A DNA stretch of 64,000 bases, taken from Pinisolibacter aquiterrae. Its GTDB lineage: Bacteria; Pseudomonadota; Alphaproteobacteria; Rhizobiales; Ancalomicrobiaceae. Every line of letters starts with the position of its first letter. The first letter of the stretch is position 1. Below the pieces are notes generated by a model, which did not search any database, was not told where the DNA came from, and saw nothing but the letters and a program-made list of their open reading frames with translations. Shown piece after piece: positions 12,711-21,195 of the stretch. The stretch lies in contig NZ_JAFNIH010000035.1 in NCBI RefSeq assembly GCF_019160155.1, positions 62,001 through 126,000 on the forward strand. Direction: 5' to 3'. The translations under genes were made by a program, and so were the position numbers.

Positions 12711-13670
12711 ATGCGCTGGGATGGTCATCGCGAGAGCAGCAACATCGAGGACCGGCGCGACGACGGCGGCTTCGGCGGCGACGACACCGGCTCGGGCGGC
12801 GGCTATTCCGGCGGCGGGTTCGGCGGGTTGCCGATCAATCTCGGCGGTGGCGGCCTCGGCACGATCGTGGTGATGCTGATCATCGCCTGGGTGCTCGGCA
12901 TCAATCCGCTGACCCTGCTCTCGGGGATGCCGGTCGGGCCGGGACAGTCGTCCTCGTCCTATCAGACGGCGCAGCCGAGCCGGACGTCGCCGGCGCGGCG
13001 CGACGATCTCACCCGATTCGTCGCGGTGGTGCTCGGCGACACCGAGGATCGCTGGAGGGAGATCCTGCCGGCGCAGGCGGGCGATCTCGTGCCGCGCGCC
13101 GCCGGCCTGCGCTACGAGGAGCCGAAGCTCGTCCTCTTCTCCGGCGCGACGCGCAGCCCCTGCGGGCAGGCGAGCGCGGCGACCGGACCGTTCTATTGCC
13201 CGGCCGATCGCAAGGTCTACATCGACCTCGCCTTCTACGACGAACTGAAGACGCGCTTCCGCGCCCCCGGCGACTTCGCCCAGGCCTATGTGATCGCCCA
13301 CGAGATCGGTCATCACATCCAGAATCAGCTCGGCATCCTCCCGGCCTTCAATCAGGCGCGGGCGCGGATGAGCGAGCGGGAGGCGAACCGCGCCTCGGTC
13401 AAGGTCGAGCTCCAGGCCGACTGTTTCGCCGGGGTGTGGGCCCATTTCGCCCAGAAGGAGCGCGACTTCATCGAGCCGGGCGACATCGACGAGGCGCTCA
13501 ACGCCGCCAGCCGGATCGGCGACGATTCGATCCAGAAGACCATGCGCGGCTACGTCGTGCCCGACAGTTTCACCCACGGCTCGTCGGCGCAGCGGCAGCG
13601 GTGGTTCAAGGCCGGCTTCGACAGCGGGCGGCTCGGCTCCTGCGACACGTTCAAGGCGACGACTCTGTGA
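12711..13670 (+). CDS. ypfJ: Neutral zinc metallopeptidase, YpfJ family
   Basis: A 319-residue membrane-anchored metallopeptidase of the YpfJ/Zn_peptidase family. After the start MRWDGHRESSNIEDRR there is a Gly-rich linker and one transmembrane segment (GTIVVMLIIAWVLGI). The periplasmic catalytic domain contains the zinc motif HEIGHH (VIAHEIGHHIQNQLG) and the family block VELQADCFAGVWAH. The start at 12711 fits the family N terminus and has a GAGGAG-type RBS. Its last 20 nt overlap the end of the convergent EamA transporter gene. The physiological substrate is not known. Confidence 0.93.
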   Translation: MRWDGHRESSNIEDRRDDGGFGGDDTGSGGGYSGGGFGGLPINLGGGGLGTIVVMLIIAWVLGINPLTLLSGMPVGPGQSSSSYQTAQPSRTSPARRDDLTRFVAVVLGDTEDRWREILPAQAGDLVPRAAGLRYEEPKLVLFSGATRSPCGQASAATGPFYCPADRKVYIDLAFYDELKTRFRAPGDFAQAYVIAHEIGHHIQNQLGILPAFNQARARMSEREANRASVKVELQADCFAGVWAHFAQKERDFIEPGDIDEALNAASRIGDDSIQKTMRGYVVPDSFTHGSSAQRQRWFKAGFDSGRLGSCDTFKATTL

Positions 13671-14556
13671 GGGGGGCGGGGCGCGCCGGTCTCGGCCGCG
13701 CCGCCGCCATGCGCGCGCCGACGATGCAGACGACCACGGCGACGGTGGCGGCGATCAGGCCGAGGCCGATCGTCTCGCCGAGCAACAGTCCCGCCAGGAT
13801 CAGGCCGAGGAAGGGCTGGAGCAGTTGCAGCTGCGACACCGCCGCGACGCCGCCGCGCTCGAGGCCGCGATACCAGAAGACGAAGCCGAGCCACTGGCTG
13901 ATCGCCGCCGTATAGGCGAGGCCGCCCATCGCCGAGGGGGCGACGCGGCTCCAGTCGGGCCATTCTCTGACGACGCCGACGAGCGCCCAGGGCAGGGCGA
14001 GGAGCACGGCCCAGGAGATCACCCGCCAGCCGCCGAGCCGGGTCGAGAGCCGCGCGCCCTCGGCATAGCCGAGGCCGGCCGAGACGACCGCCGCGACGAT
14101 GAAGCCGTCGCCCCGGAGCGTGCCGGCGAGCGAGCCGGAGAGCGCGTAGGTCGCGACCACGGCGCTGCCGGCGGCGGCGAAGAGCCAGAAGGCCGGGCGC
14201 GGCGCGGTGGCGCCCCGGGCGATGGCGAAGGCGGCGGTGAAGAGTGGCAGCAGGCCGATGAAGAGCGTCGCCCGGCCGGCGCCGATCTCGCGCAGCGCCA
14301 GCGCCGAGAAGAGCGGGAAGCCGACCACCACCGTCGCCGCGACGACGGCGAGGGCGACGAATTCGCGCGGGCGCGGCAGCGGCCTCGGCGCGACGGCGAG
14401 GGCGAGGCCGGCGAAGAGCGCGGCGCCGACGGCGCGGGCATGGGTCGAGAACAGAGGATCGAGGTCGATCACCGCGAAACGGGTCGCCACCAGCGATCCG
14501 GAAAACATCGTCACGCCGATCAATCCGTCGATCAGCCCCGCCCGGCGTCCGTCCAT
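13651..14556 (-). CDS. DMT-superfamily EamA transporter
   Basis: A 301-residue integral membrane protein with about ten hydrophobic helices arranged as two EamA repeats of five, as in drug/metabolite exporters. The N terminus MDGRRAGLIDGLIGVTMFSG is followed by repeated Gly/Ala-rich helices, and the second repeat contains FWYRGLERGGVAAVSQLQLL, a typical EamA signature region. It is divergent from the MocR regulator at 14682 across a 125-nt region with an operator. MocR regulators often control such a neighbouring transporter. The substrate cannot be inferred beyond an amine or amino-acid guess. Confidence 0.88.
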   Translation of the reverse strand: MDGRRAGLIDGLIGVTMFSGSLVATRFAVIDLDPLFSTHARAVGAALFAGLALAVAPRPLPRPREFVALAVVAATVVVGFPLFSALALREIGAGRATLFIGLLPLFTAAFAIARGATAPRPAFWLFAAAGSAVVATYALSGSLAGTLRGDGFIVAAVVSAGLGYAEGARLSTRLGGWRVISWAVLLALPWALVGVVREWPDWSRVAPSAMGGLAYTAAISQWLGFVFWYRGLERGGVAAVSQLQLLQPFLGLILAGLLLGETIGLGLIAATVAVVVCIVGARMAAARPRPARPAPLTESSP

Positions 14557-14625
14557 CCCGTCTCTCCGCTTGTCGCCGCCCTTCGCGGCGGGTCGCAGAA
14601 TGGCGTGACGCGCCGAGAGGATCGA

Positions 14626-14660
14626 GGTACGGTCACGGTACGGTCGTTCGAACCGTACCG
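14626..14660. promoter_or_regulatory. Operator of the MocR regulator (three GGTACGGT half-sites)
   Basis: GGTACGGT occurs at 14626-14633 and 14637-14644, and its exact inverse ACCGTACC at 14652-14659. The last two form a perfect 9-bp inverted repeat, CGGTACGGT...ACCGTACCG (14636-14660). The array lies 22-56 nt upstream of the MocR start and in the control region of the divergent transporter. Direct plus inverted half-sites are the known arrangement for MocR/PdxR-type regulators. Confidence 0.7.
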
Positions 14661-14681
14661 ATACATTCGGCAGGACGGTCC

Positions 14682-16082
14682 ATGGACATCGCCATCGACA
14701 GAGACGGACATTCGACGCTGGTCGCGGCCGTGGTGGCGGCGGTCGAGCGGGCGATCGACGAGCGGCGGCTGACGCCCGGCGCGCGGCTGCCGTCGATCCG
14801 GCGCTTCGCCGAGGCGCAGGGCCTTTCGAAATCGACGGTGGTGGAGGCCTACGACCGGCTGGTGGCGGCAGGGCGCGCGGTGTCGCGGCCGGGCTCGGGT
14901 TTCACCGTGGCGGCGGCGCCGCGGCTTCCGGTCGAGCCGGGGCCGGTCGTCGATCGCGACATCGATCCGTCCTGGGTGATGCGGCAGTCGCTCGAACTCG
15001 ACCCGTCGGTGCCGAAACCCGGCTGTGGCTGGCTGCCGAGCGAATGGCTGGAGGAGGCGGGGATCCGCCGGGCGCTCCGGGCGGTCGCGCGCGATCCCGC
15101 CGCCCGCCTCGTCGACTACGGTCCTCCGCTCGGCCATGCGGGGCTGCGCCGTCAGATCGCGATCCGGCTCGGCGAACGCGGCATCGCGGTCGAACCGTCA
15201 CGGGTGTTGCTGACGGCGGGGGCCTCGGCGGCGGTCGATCTGGTGTTGCGGCGGCTCGTCGAGCCGGGCGACACGGTCTTCGTCGACGATCCCTGCTACT
15301 ACAACTTCCGCGCCAAGCTGAAGCTGCATCGGGCGCGGGTGGTCGGCATTCCCTTCCATCCCGACGGGCCCGATCTCGAGGTCTTCGAGCGCGAGGCGGC
15401 GGCGCTCCGGCCGAAGCTCTATCTGACCAATTCCGGTCCGCACAATCCGACCGGCGGGCGGATCGGTCCGGCGACGGCGCATCGGCTGCTCAATCTCGCG
15501 GGGCGTTACGATTTCGCGGTGATCGAGGACGACGTCTTCGCCGATTTCGAGGGGCGGCCGTCGCCCCGGATGGCGGCGCTCGACGGGCTGACGCGGGTGG
15601 TCCACGTCGGGTCCTTCTCCAAGACGCTGTCGTCGGCCATTCGGCTCGGCTGGATCGCGGCGCGGCCGGAGCTGATCGAGGATCTGACGGAAGCGAAGCT
15701 CGCGACCTCCTTCACCAACGACGATCTGGCGGCGCAGGTGATCCACCGTCTCCTCGCCGACGGCAGCTATCGCCGCCACGTCGAGGGCCTGCGCCGGCGC
15801 ATCGCCGAGGCGCGCGGGCGGGTGGTGCGCTCGCTCGAGCGGGTCGGTCTCGTGCCCCGGAGCGGGGCGGAGGAGGGGATCTTCGTCTGGGCGGAACTGC
15901 CCGAGGGGGTCGAGGCGGGCGAGATCTCGAAACGCGCGGCGGCGGCGGGGATCGTCTTCGCGCCGGGCAACGTCTTCTCGCCGTCGCTCTCGGCCGGCCG
16001 CTTCCTGCGCTTCAACGTCGCCCAGTCGGGCGATCCGCGCGTCTGGGCGTTTCTGCGCGAGGCGCTGGAGGGGGTTCGATGA
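14682..16082 (+). CDS. MocR-family regulator (GntR wHTH fused to aminotransferase fold)
   Basis: A 466-residue PLP-dependent transcription factor. The N-terminal GntR winged helix-turn-helix (residues ~12-75) includes LTPGARLPSIRRFAEAQGLS and STVVEAYDRLVAAG. It is linked to a fold-type I aminotransferase domain with LTNSGPHNPTGG, the IEDDVFADFE block and the PLP lysine in VGSFSKTLSSAIRLGW. Such proteins usually sense PLP, amino acids or amines rather than catalyse transamination. It is divergent from an EamA transporter, with an operator array between them, so autoregulation and control of the transporter are likely. Confidence 0.92.
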   Translation: MDIAIDRDGHSTLVAAVVAAVERAIDERRLTPGARLPSIRRFAEAQGLSKSTVVEAYDRLVAAGRAVSRPGSGFTVAAAPRLPVEPGPVVDRDIDPSWVMRQSLELDPSVPKPGCGWLPSEWLEEAGIRRALRAVARDPAARLVDYGPPLGHAGLRRQIAIRLGERGIAVEPSRVLLTAGASAAVDLVLRRLVEPGDTVFVDDPCYYNFRAKLKLHRARVVGIPFHPDGPDLEVFEREAAALRPKLYLTNSGPHNPTGGRIGPATAHRLLNLAGRYDFAVIEDDVFADFEGRPSPRMAALDGLTRVVHVGSFSKTLSSAIRLGWIAARPELIEDLTEAKLATSFTNDDLAAQVIHRLLADGSYRRHVEGLRRRIAEARGRVVRSLERVGLVPRSGAEEGIFVWAELPEGVEAGEISKRAAAAGIVFAPGNVFSPSLSAGRFLRFNVAQSGDPRVWAFLREALEGVR

Positions 16083-16088
16083 TGCGAA

Positions 16089-16117
16089 ACGGCCGGATCT
16101 CGGGGAGATCCGGCCGT
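16089..16117. terminator. Bidirectional hairpin between mocR and carA
   Basis: ACGGCCGGATCT and AGATCCGGCCGT form a perfect 12-bp stem with a 5-nt loop, 7 nt after the MocR stop and 35 nt after the convergent carA stop. There is no real T-tract on either side, so efficiency without Rho is uncertain. Confidence 0.6.
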
Positions 16118-16151
16118 CGACCGCGTCTCTTCGGAGCCTTCGCGGCTCGCC

Positions 16152-17360
16152 TCAGGCCCGCTCGGGCAGGACCGGCTCGCCCTTCTTCTCGCGGATCAGG
16201 TTCATGAAGCGCGTGAAGAGATAGTGACTGTCGCGGGGGCCGGGCGAGGCCTCCGGGTGGTACTGCACCGAGAAGATCGGCTTGCCCTCGACCGCGATGC
16301 CGCAGTTCGAGCCGTCGAAGAGCGAGACGTGGGTCTCGACGACGCCCGCCGGCAGCGTGTCGCGATCGACCGCGAAGCCGTGGTTCATCGAGGTGATCTC
16401 GACCTTGTCGGTGGTGAAGTCCTTGACCGGATGGTTGGCGCCGTGGTGGCCCTGATGCATCTTCATGGTCTTGGCGCCGAGCGCCAGCGCCAGCATCTGG
16501 TGGCCGAGGCAGATGCCGAAGGTCGGCACGCCCGAGGCGATCACGCCCTGGATGGTCGGGACCGCGTAGACGCCGGTGGCGGCGGGGTCGCCGGGGCCGT
16601 TCGACAGGAACACGCCGTCGGGCGAAAGCGCCAGCACCTCGTCGGCGGTCGCGGTCGCCGGCAGCACGGTGACCTTGCAACCGGCATCGGCGAGGAGGCG
16701 CAGGATGTTGCGCTTGACGCCGAAGTCGAGGGCGACCACGTGGAGCTTCGGGTCGGTCTGGCGGCCGTAGCCCTTGCCCAGTTCCCAGGTGGTCTCGTCC
16801 CAGACGAAGGACTGGGCGGAGGTGACCATCGGCACCAGATCCATGCCCTCGAGACCCGGCCACGCGGCCGCCTCGGCCTTCAGCGCGGGAAGATCGAAGA
16901 CGCCGTCGGGCGAATGGGCGATCACCGCGTTGGGCATGCCCTTGTCGCGGATGAGGGCGGTGAGCGCGCGGGTGTCGATGCCGGAGATGCCGACGATGCC
17001 GCGGGCCTTCAGCCAGGCGTCGAGATCGCGCGAGGCGCGCCAGTTCGACGGCGAGGTGATCGGCGCCTTCAGTACGCAGCCGCGCACGCCCGAGGACGAG
17101 GCCATGTTGACGGTCTCGATGTCCTCGTCGTTGACGCCGATGTTGCCGATGTGGGGGAAGGTGAAGGTGATGATCTGGCCGGCGTAGGAGGGATCGGTGA
17201 GGATCTCCTGGTAGCCGGTGATGGCGGTGTTGAAGCAGACCTCGCCCACCGCCGTGCCGGTGGCGCCGAGGCCGACGCCCTCGATGACGGTGCCGTCGGC
17301 CAACACCAGGAGGGCGGTCGGCTTCTGTTCGGCCCAGACGTCGTCGGTCATGTCGTTCAT
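16152..17360 (-). CDS. carA: Carbamoyl-phosphate synthase, small (glutaminase) chain
   Basis: Hydrolyses glutamine and feeds ammonia to CarB. The 402-residue protein has the CarA N-terminal domain (LLVLADGTVIEGVGLG; CFNTAITGYQEILTDPSYAG) and a class I glutamine amidotransferase domain with the nucleophile Cys in GICLGHQMLALALGA. The His/Glu pair lies in SVQYHPEASPGP, and FLSNGPGDP is also seen. Two ATGs are possible, 17360 and 17351; the first is given. It is convergent with mocR and divergent from yqeY. Confidence 0.97.
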   Translation of the reverse strand: MNDMTDDVWAEQKPTALLVLADGTVIEGVGLGATGTAVGEVCFNTAITGYQEILTDPSYAGQIITFTFPHIGNIGVNDEDIETVNMASSSGVRGCVLKAPITSPSNWRASRDLDAWLKARGIVGISGIDTRALTALIRDKGMPNAVIAHSPDGVFDLPALKAEAAAWPGLEGMDLVPMVTSAQSFVWDETTWELGKGYGRQTDPKLHVVALDFGVKRNILRLLADAGCKVTVLPATATADEVLALSPDGVFLSNGPGDPAATGVYAVPTIQGVIASGVPTFGICLGHQMLALALGAKTMKMHQGHHGANHPVKDFTTDKVEITSMNHGFAVDRDTLPAGVVETHVSLFDGSNCGIAVEGKPIFSVQYHPEASPGPRDSHYLFTRFMNLIREKKGEPVLPERA

Positions 17361-17613
17361 CCCGAAAGGGGGTCGCGCGTGGGCGCTCTCGCGGGTCGCT
17401 CGGACGGCCTCGGAGGGAGGGCTCGTCCGGGCGCGCGACGTCCGACCCCGCGAAGGTCGTCGCCCGCTCGTTCGCGCGGATATAGGGGGAAGCCCGGAGG
17501 CGGTCAACTGCGGGGCAGGGTCGCGCCCATCGTATCCACCGCCGGAATGGGCTATGGAGGGCGCCGAACGGCCCGTAAGGCCGAGACGACGGTCCGAGAA
17601 CGAGGAGTGGACG

Positions 17614-18069
17614 ATGCGCGAGGAACTGAACGCCGCGGTGAAGGCGGCGATGAAGGCGGGCGACAAGGCGCGGCTGTCGACGCTCCGGATGATGACCTCG
17701 GCGATCAAGGACAAGGACATCGCGGCGCGCACCGAGGGCGGCGGCGAGGGCATCTCGGACGCGGCGATCGGTGAACTGCTCTCCAAGCTGGTCAAGAGCC
17801 GCGAGGATTCCGCCAAGCTCTACGACGACGGCGGCCGTCCCGAACTCGCCGCCAAGGAGCGCGAGGAGATCGCCGTCATCCGCGAATTCATGCCGCGCCA
17901 GATGGAAGAGGCGGAGGCCAAGGCGGCGATCGCGGCGGTGGTCGCCGAACTCGGCGCCGCCGGCCCGAAGGACATGGGCCGCGTCATGGCCGCGCTCAAG
18001 GAGCGGTTCACCGGCACGATGGACTTCGGCAAGGCCTCGGGTCTGGTCAAGGCGGCGCTGACCGCCTGA
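17614..18069 (+). CDS. yqeY: GatB/YqeY domain protein
   Basis: A 151-residue protein of the YqeY family, related to the C-terminal tRNA-binding helical domain of GatB. The start [34 protein letters not shown] and [12 protein letters not shown]-like end ([17 protein letters not shown]) match the family. It may act on tRNA charging or editing, but the role of stand-alone YqeY is not settled. The ATG at 17614 follows a GAGGAG RBS. In related genomes the gene usually sits next to carA and dnaG; here ynfA, a peroxidase, a Fur gene and brnTA separate it from dnaG. Confidence 0.93.
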   Translation: MREELNAAVKAAMKAGDKARLSTLRMMTSAIKDKDIAARTEGGGEGISDAAIGELLSKLVKSREDSAKLYDDGGRPELAAKEREEIAVIREFMPRQMEEAEAKAAIAAVVAELGAAGPKDMGRVMAALKERFTGTMDFGKASGLVKAALTA

Positions 18070-18080
18070 GGAAGGAGAGC

Positions 18081-18404
18081 ATGGGCGCGATCGGCCTCTA
18101 TGTCCTGGCGGCGGCCGCGGAGATCGCCGGCTGCTTCGCCTTCTGGGCGTGGCTGAGGCTCGGCCGGTCGGTCCTGTGGCTCGCTCCGGGGATGGTGGCG
18201 CTGGCGCTCTTCGCCTGGCTCCTCACCCGGGTCGACGCCGAGGCGGCGGGGCGGGCCTATGCCGCCTATGGCGGCATCTACATCTGCGCCTCGCTCTTCT
18301 GGCTGTGGGGCGCGGAAGGGGTGCGGCCGGATCGCTGGGACGTCGGCGGAGCCGGCGTCGCGCTCCTCGGCGCGGCGATCATCCTGTTCGGGCCGCGCGG
18401 CTGA
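18081..18404 (+). CDS. ynfA: YnfA/UPF0060 small membrane protein
   Basis: A 107-residue inner-membrane protein with four hydrophobic helices, of the YnfA (UPF0060) family, which is distantly related to small multidrug-resistance exporters. Family blocks seen are [17 protein letters not shown] and [19 protein letters not shown], then [12 protein letters not shown]. An AGGAAGGAG RBS lies just before the ATG. It starts 11 nt after yqeY, so it is probably co-transcribed with it. A drug-export role is only suggested by family relations. Confidence 0.93.
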   Translation: MGAIGLYVLAAAAEIAGCFAFWAWLRLGRSVLWLAPGMVALALFAWLLTRVDAEAAGRAYAAYGGIYICASLFWLWGAEGVRPDRWDVGGAGVALLGAAIILFGPRG

Positions 18405-18670
18405 GGCCGGTCCTCCGGTGCCGGCGAGGCGGCGTCGAACCCGTGAAGTTCGACCTGCCGTCCAAGATCTGCGACATGCGGTCCCTGCGGTGGAAACGCC
18501 GCAGGAATTTTTGATTCAGAGCAAGATTTAGACGCGGTCCAAATGCGAGGAACGGTCCAGATCGGACCGACGGCTCGCGGTTCGGACGGGAGGCGCGAGC
18601 GGGACGGCGTCGGACGATCACCCGAGGAGACCTGCCGGATCCACGCCGGCCGATCCGATGGAGACGTTCC

Positions 18671-19672
18671 ATGACGCGTCCGATGTCCCTGATCCTCGCA
18701 TCCCTCGCCGCCCTGGCGGGCTCCACCGCGATCGCGGTCGCGGCCTCCGACGAGCCGATCCAGCCGATCCAGCCGGCGGTGGTCACCAAGCCGGCGATGG
18801 TCGAACTGGGCAAGAAGCTCTACTTCGATCCGCGCCTGTCGAAGTCCGGCTTCATCTCCTGCAACTCGTGCCACAACCTCTCGATGGGCGGCACCGACAA
18901 TCTCCAGACCTCGATCGGCGATCATTGGCAGCAGGGGCCGATCAACGCGCCGACGGTGCTCAATTCCTCGATGAACCTCGCCCAGTTCTGGGACGGCCGC
19001 GCCAAGGATCTCAAGGCGCAGGCGGGCGGGCCGATCGCCAATCCCGGCGAGATGGGCTTCACCCACGCGCTCGCCGTCGAGGTGTTGAAGTCGATCCCGG
19101 CCTACGAGGCGGAATTCGCGAAGGCCTTCGGCTCGCCTGGTGTGGACATCGATCGGGTGACGACGGCGATCGCCGCGTTCGAGGAGACGCTGGTCACGCC
19201 CAATTCGCGCTTCGACAAGTGGCTCGCCGGCGACAAGACGGCGCTGACCAAGCAGGAGGTCGCCGGCTACGAGCTCTTCAAGGATTCCGGCTGCACCGCC
19301 TGCCACAACGGCCCGGCGGTGGGCGGGGCCTCGTTCCAGAAGATGGGCGTGGTCGAGCCCTATCAGACCAAGAACAAGGCCGTGGGCCTCGCCGCGGTCA
19401 CCGGCAAGGACGCGGACCGCTTCAACTTCAAGGTTCCGACGCTCCGGAACGTCGAGATGACCTATCCCTATTTCCACGACGGCGCCTATTGGAAGCTCAC
19501 CGACGTGGTCGATCTGATGGGCCGTCTCCAGCTCGGCAAGACCTTCACGAAGGAGGAGAACGCCGACATCGTCGCCTTCCTGAAGACGCTGACCGGCGAT
19601 CAGCCCGACTTCAAACTGCCGATCCTGCCGCCCTCGACCGACGAGACGCCGCGTCCGAAGCCGTTCGGCTGA
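18671..19672 (+). CDS. Di-haem cytochrome c peroxidase (CcpA/MauG family)
   Basis: A 333-residue periplasmic protein with a Sec signal peptide (LILASLAALAGSTAIAVAA). Two haem c attachment sites are present, CNSCH and CTACH, spaced as in bacterial cytochrome c peroxidases. The FWDGRAKDLKAQAGGPIANPGEMG segment is the canonical region between the haems, and PTLRNVEMTYPYFHDGAYW follows the second. It reduces hydrogen peroxide with electrons from small c-type cytochromes. A Fur-family regulator follows 193 nt downstream, suggesting iron- or peroxide-responsive control. The 266 nt upstream (18405-18670) hold no other gene that I can support. Confidence 0.94.
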   Translation: MTRPMSLILASLAALAGSTAIAVAASDEPIQPIQPAVVTKPAMVELGKKLYFDPRLSKSGFISCNSCHNLSMGGTDNLQTSIGDHWQQGPINAPTVLNSSMNLAQFWDGRAKDLKAQAGGPIANPGEMGFTHALAVEVLKSIPAYEAEFAKAFGSPGVDIDRVTTAIAAFEETLVTPNSRFDKWLAGDKTALTKQEVAGYELFKDSGCTACHNGPAVGGASFQKMGVVEPYQTKNKAVGLAAVTGKDADRFNFKVPTLRNVEMTYPYFHDGAYWKLTDVVDLMGRLQLGKTFTKEENADIVAFLKTLTGDQPDFKLPILPPSTDETPRPKPFG

Positions 19673-19721
19673 GGCACGGCGAGTGGCCGCGACCTGCGAG
19701 GGCAGGGCGCGGCGCGATCGG

Positions 19722-19776
19722 GGAAGCCCCACGGGGCTTCCCTCGGTTGGGATTTTGGAAGCCCCACGGGGCTTCC
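19722..19776. repeat. Two identical tandem palindromes
   Basis: GGAAGCCCCACGGGGCTTCC occurs exactly twice, at 19722-19741 and 19757-19776 (35-nt period). Each copy is a 9-bp stem with a 2-nt centre. The pair lies 50 nt after the peroxidase stop; the first copy is followed by a GATTTT stretch, so tandem terminators are one explanation. A small repetitive extragenic element is another. Confidence 0.65.
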
Positions 19777-19865
19777 TTGGGTTCGATCTCAGCATTGGAC
19801 CGGATCTATCGGGTACGGGGAAGACATGCCACGATTCCCCCTCACCCGCATCGGAGGGGTCGATC

Positions 19866-20342
19866 ATGGGCCGTGCCAGCCATCTCTCGCCGCTTCTGAC
19901 CGAGATCACGGTCGCGACCCCCGGAGAGCGCATGCCCGAGGTGACGGATCAGGACCTGGCCGACCGGCTCAGGGCGCAGGGCGTCTCGCTGACGCTGCAA
20001 CGGCTCGTCATCGCGCGGGTGCTGTTGTCGCATCCGGTCCACCTGACGGCGGATCAGGTGTGGGGCCGGGCCAAGGACATCATGCCGGAGATCAGCCGGG
20101 CGACGGTCTACAACACGCTCGATCTGTTCGAGCGGTCGGGCCTCCTGCGCCGCCTGATCATCGACGCGGAGAAGGTGGTGTTCGATTCCAACACCGCGCC
20201 CCATCACCATCTCTACGATTCCACCACCGGCGAGGTGATCGACATCGCCCCGGGCGAACTCCAGGTGATCGGCATGCCGACCCTGCCGCCGGGCGTCGAA
20301 CTCGAGGACGTCGACGTGGTGGTGCGGGTGCGGCGGCGCTGA
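19866..20342 (+). CDS. Fur-family transcriptional regulator (Irr/PerR-like)
   Basis: A 158-residue metal- or haem-sensing repressor. The winged helix includes LRAQGVSLTLQRLVIARVLL and ISRATVYNTLDLFERSGLLR. The dimerisation domain has the HHH metal motif (NTAPHHHLYDSTTGEVIDI). The CxxC pairs of the structural zinc site of typical Fur proteins are absent, which is seen in Irr-type regulators of alphaproteobacteria. A strong RBS (GGAGGGG) six nt before the ATG at 19866 supports this start; an internal ATG at 19932 would still keep the domain. It follows the peroxidase gene and could regulate it. Confidence 0.88.
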   Translation: MGRASHLSPLLTEITVATPGERMPEVTDQDLADRLRAQGVSLTLQRLVIARVLLSHPVHLTADQVWGRAKDIMPEISRATVYNTLDLFERSGLLRRLIIDAEKVVFDSNTAPHHHLYDSTTGEVIDIAPGELQVIGMPTLPPGVELEDVDVVVRVRRR

Positions 20343-20359
20343 TCGGCCGAGCCTCAGGC

Positions 20360-20719
20360 TCACTCGGCAGCGTCGGGCTTGCGCTTGGCGCGGCGCTTTC
20401 GCGTGTGCGTCATATAGGAGCGCAGCACCGCGTTGATCCGCTTCTGATACCCGGCGCCGCCCGCTTTGAAGAAGGAGAGGACGTCGTCGTCGAGGCGGAT
20501 CGAGATCGGCGTCTTGGACGGGGGGATCACCAGGACGGCGTTCTCCCAGTCGGGGTCGAGATCGTCCTGCCAATCGGGATCGGCCCGCATCGCCGCCTCG
20601 ATGTCGGCGTCCGTGAGCGCGTCGACACGCGCCCAGTCGGTCTGGCTCTTCAGTTCGCCCTTGGCGCGCTTCTCACGGATCTCCTGGATCGTGTAACGCA
20701 CGATACGCTCTTCGCTCAT
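20360..20719 (-). CDS. brnA: BrnA-family antitoxin
   Basis: A 119-residue antitoxin of the BrnT/BrnA type II system. The C-terminal region (TPISIRLDDDVLSFFKAGGA, then GYQKRINAVLRSYM) is the BrnA ribbon-helix-helix signature; the N-terminal half is acidic and probably toxin-binding. The C terminus is strongly basic (HTRKRRAKRKPDAAE). Its start overlaps the end of brnT by 47 nt, the usual toxin-first order. BrnA proteins bind the operon promoter and autorepress. Confidence 0.92.
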   Translation of the reverse strand: MSEERIVRYTIQEIREKRAKGELKSQTDWARVDALTDADIEAAMRADPDWQDDLDPDWENAVLVIPPSKTPISIRLDDDVLSFFKAGGAGYQKRINAVLRSYMTHTRKRRAKRKPDAAE

Positions 20720-20984
20720 TGGGTCTCACTCTTCGCGCCGAGATGATCCGGATCGACGTTCCTCGCCATGTGTAGATCACTGCGACGAGCCGGCCATGAA
20801 CCGGACCGAGCGCCTTGCGGCGCGTTTCGTGCGGATAGGACAGCGCTTCGTCCAGATGAGGCTCGAAGAAGAGATCGACGACGTCTTCGAAGTCGATGCC
20901 GTGCTTCTCGATGTTGCCGAGCCTCTTGGGTTCATCCCACTCGAAGCCGGTGGCTTCGAGTGAATTATCGTGATGGTCGTCCAT
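20673..20984 (-). CDS. brnT: BrnT-family ribonuclease toxin
   Basis: A 103-residue RelE-fold toxin that inhibits translation by RNA cleavage. The family N-terminal motif FEWDEPKRLGNIEKHGIDF is followed by EDVVDLFFEP and the catalytic/basic C-terminal segment IRIISARRVRPNERRAYRA. It is the first gene of the brnTA pair and overlaps brnA by 47 nt. An AT-rich near-palindrome about 130 nt upstream is a candidate operator. The pair sits between a Fur-family gene and dnaG and looks like a recent insertion. Confidence 0.93.
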   Translation of the reverse strand: MDDHHDNSLEATGFEWDEPKRLGNIEKHGIDFEDVVDLFFEPHLDEALSYPHETRRKALGPVHGRLVAVIYTWRGTSIRIISARRVRPNERRAYRALHDPGDP

Positions 20985-21106
20985 ATGGCCTCCACACGGG
21001 GGGCACGGCCTTTACGGGGTGCCTCCCGCGATGCTGCGGTTTCGAAGCATGCGTGTTCCTTTCGATCTCTTTTCTTGTTGATGCACGCCGTCTCCGGCGA
21101 ACGGAA

Positions 21107-21118
21107 TTGTATATACAG
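21107..21118. promoter_or_regulatory. Candidate brnTA operator/promoter (near-palindrome)
   Basis: TTGTATATACAG is an 11-of-12 palindrome in an AT-rich patch of an otherwise GC-rich sequence, between divergent brnT and dnaG. On the minus strand it supplies a TATAC-type -10. Autoregulation by BrnA at such a site is known for the family, but this exact site is inferred. Confidence 0.4.
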
Positions 21119-21195
21119 TTGTGTTTCCTGATTTTCAAGGGCAGAGCAATTTGCCTGCCGTCGCATCCGGCCGCTCGATCCCCTATACTCCCCCC

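Noticed and set aside
18405-18670. Possible Fur or Irr box before the peroxidase gene in AT-rich sequence near 18508-18530.
   Set aside because: No convincing inverted-repeat match to a known box was found.
20777-21166. A minus-strand frame overlapping brnT and its promoter.
   Set aside because: It overlaps brnT in another frame and has no family similarity; brnT explains the sequence.
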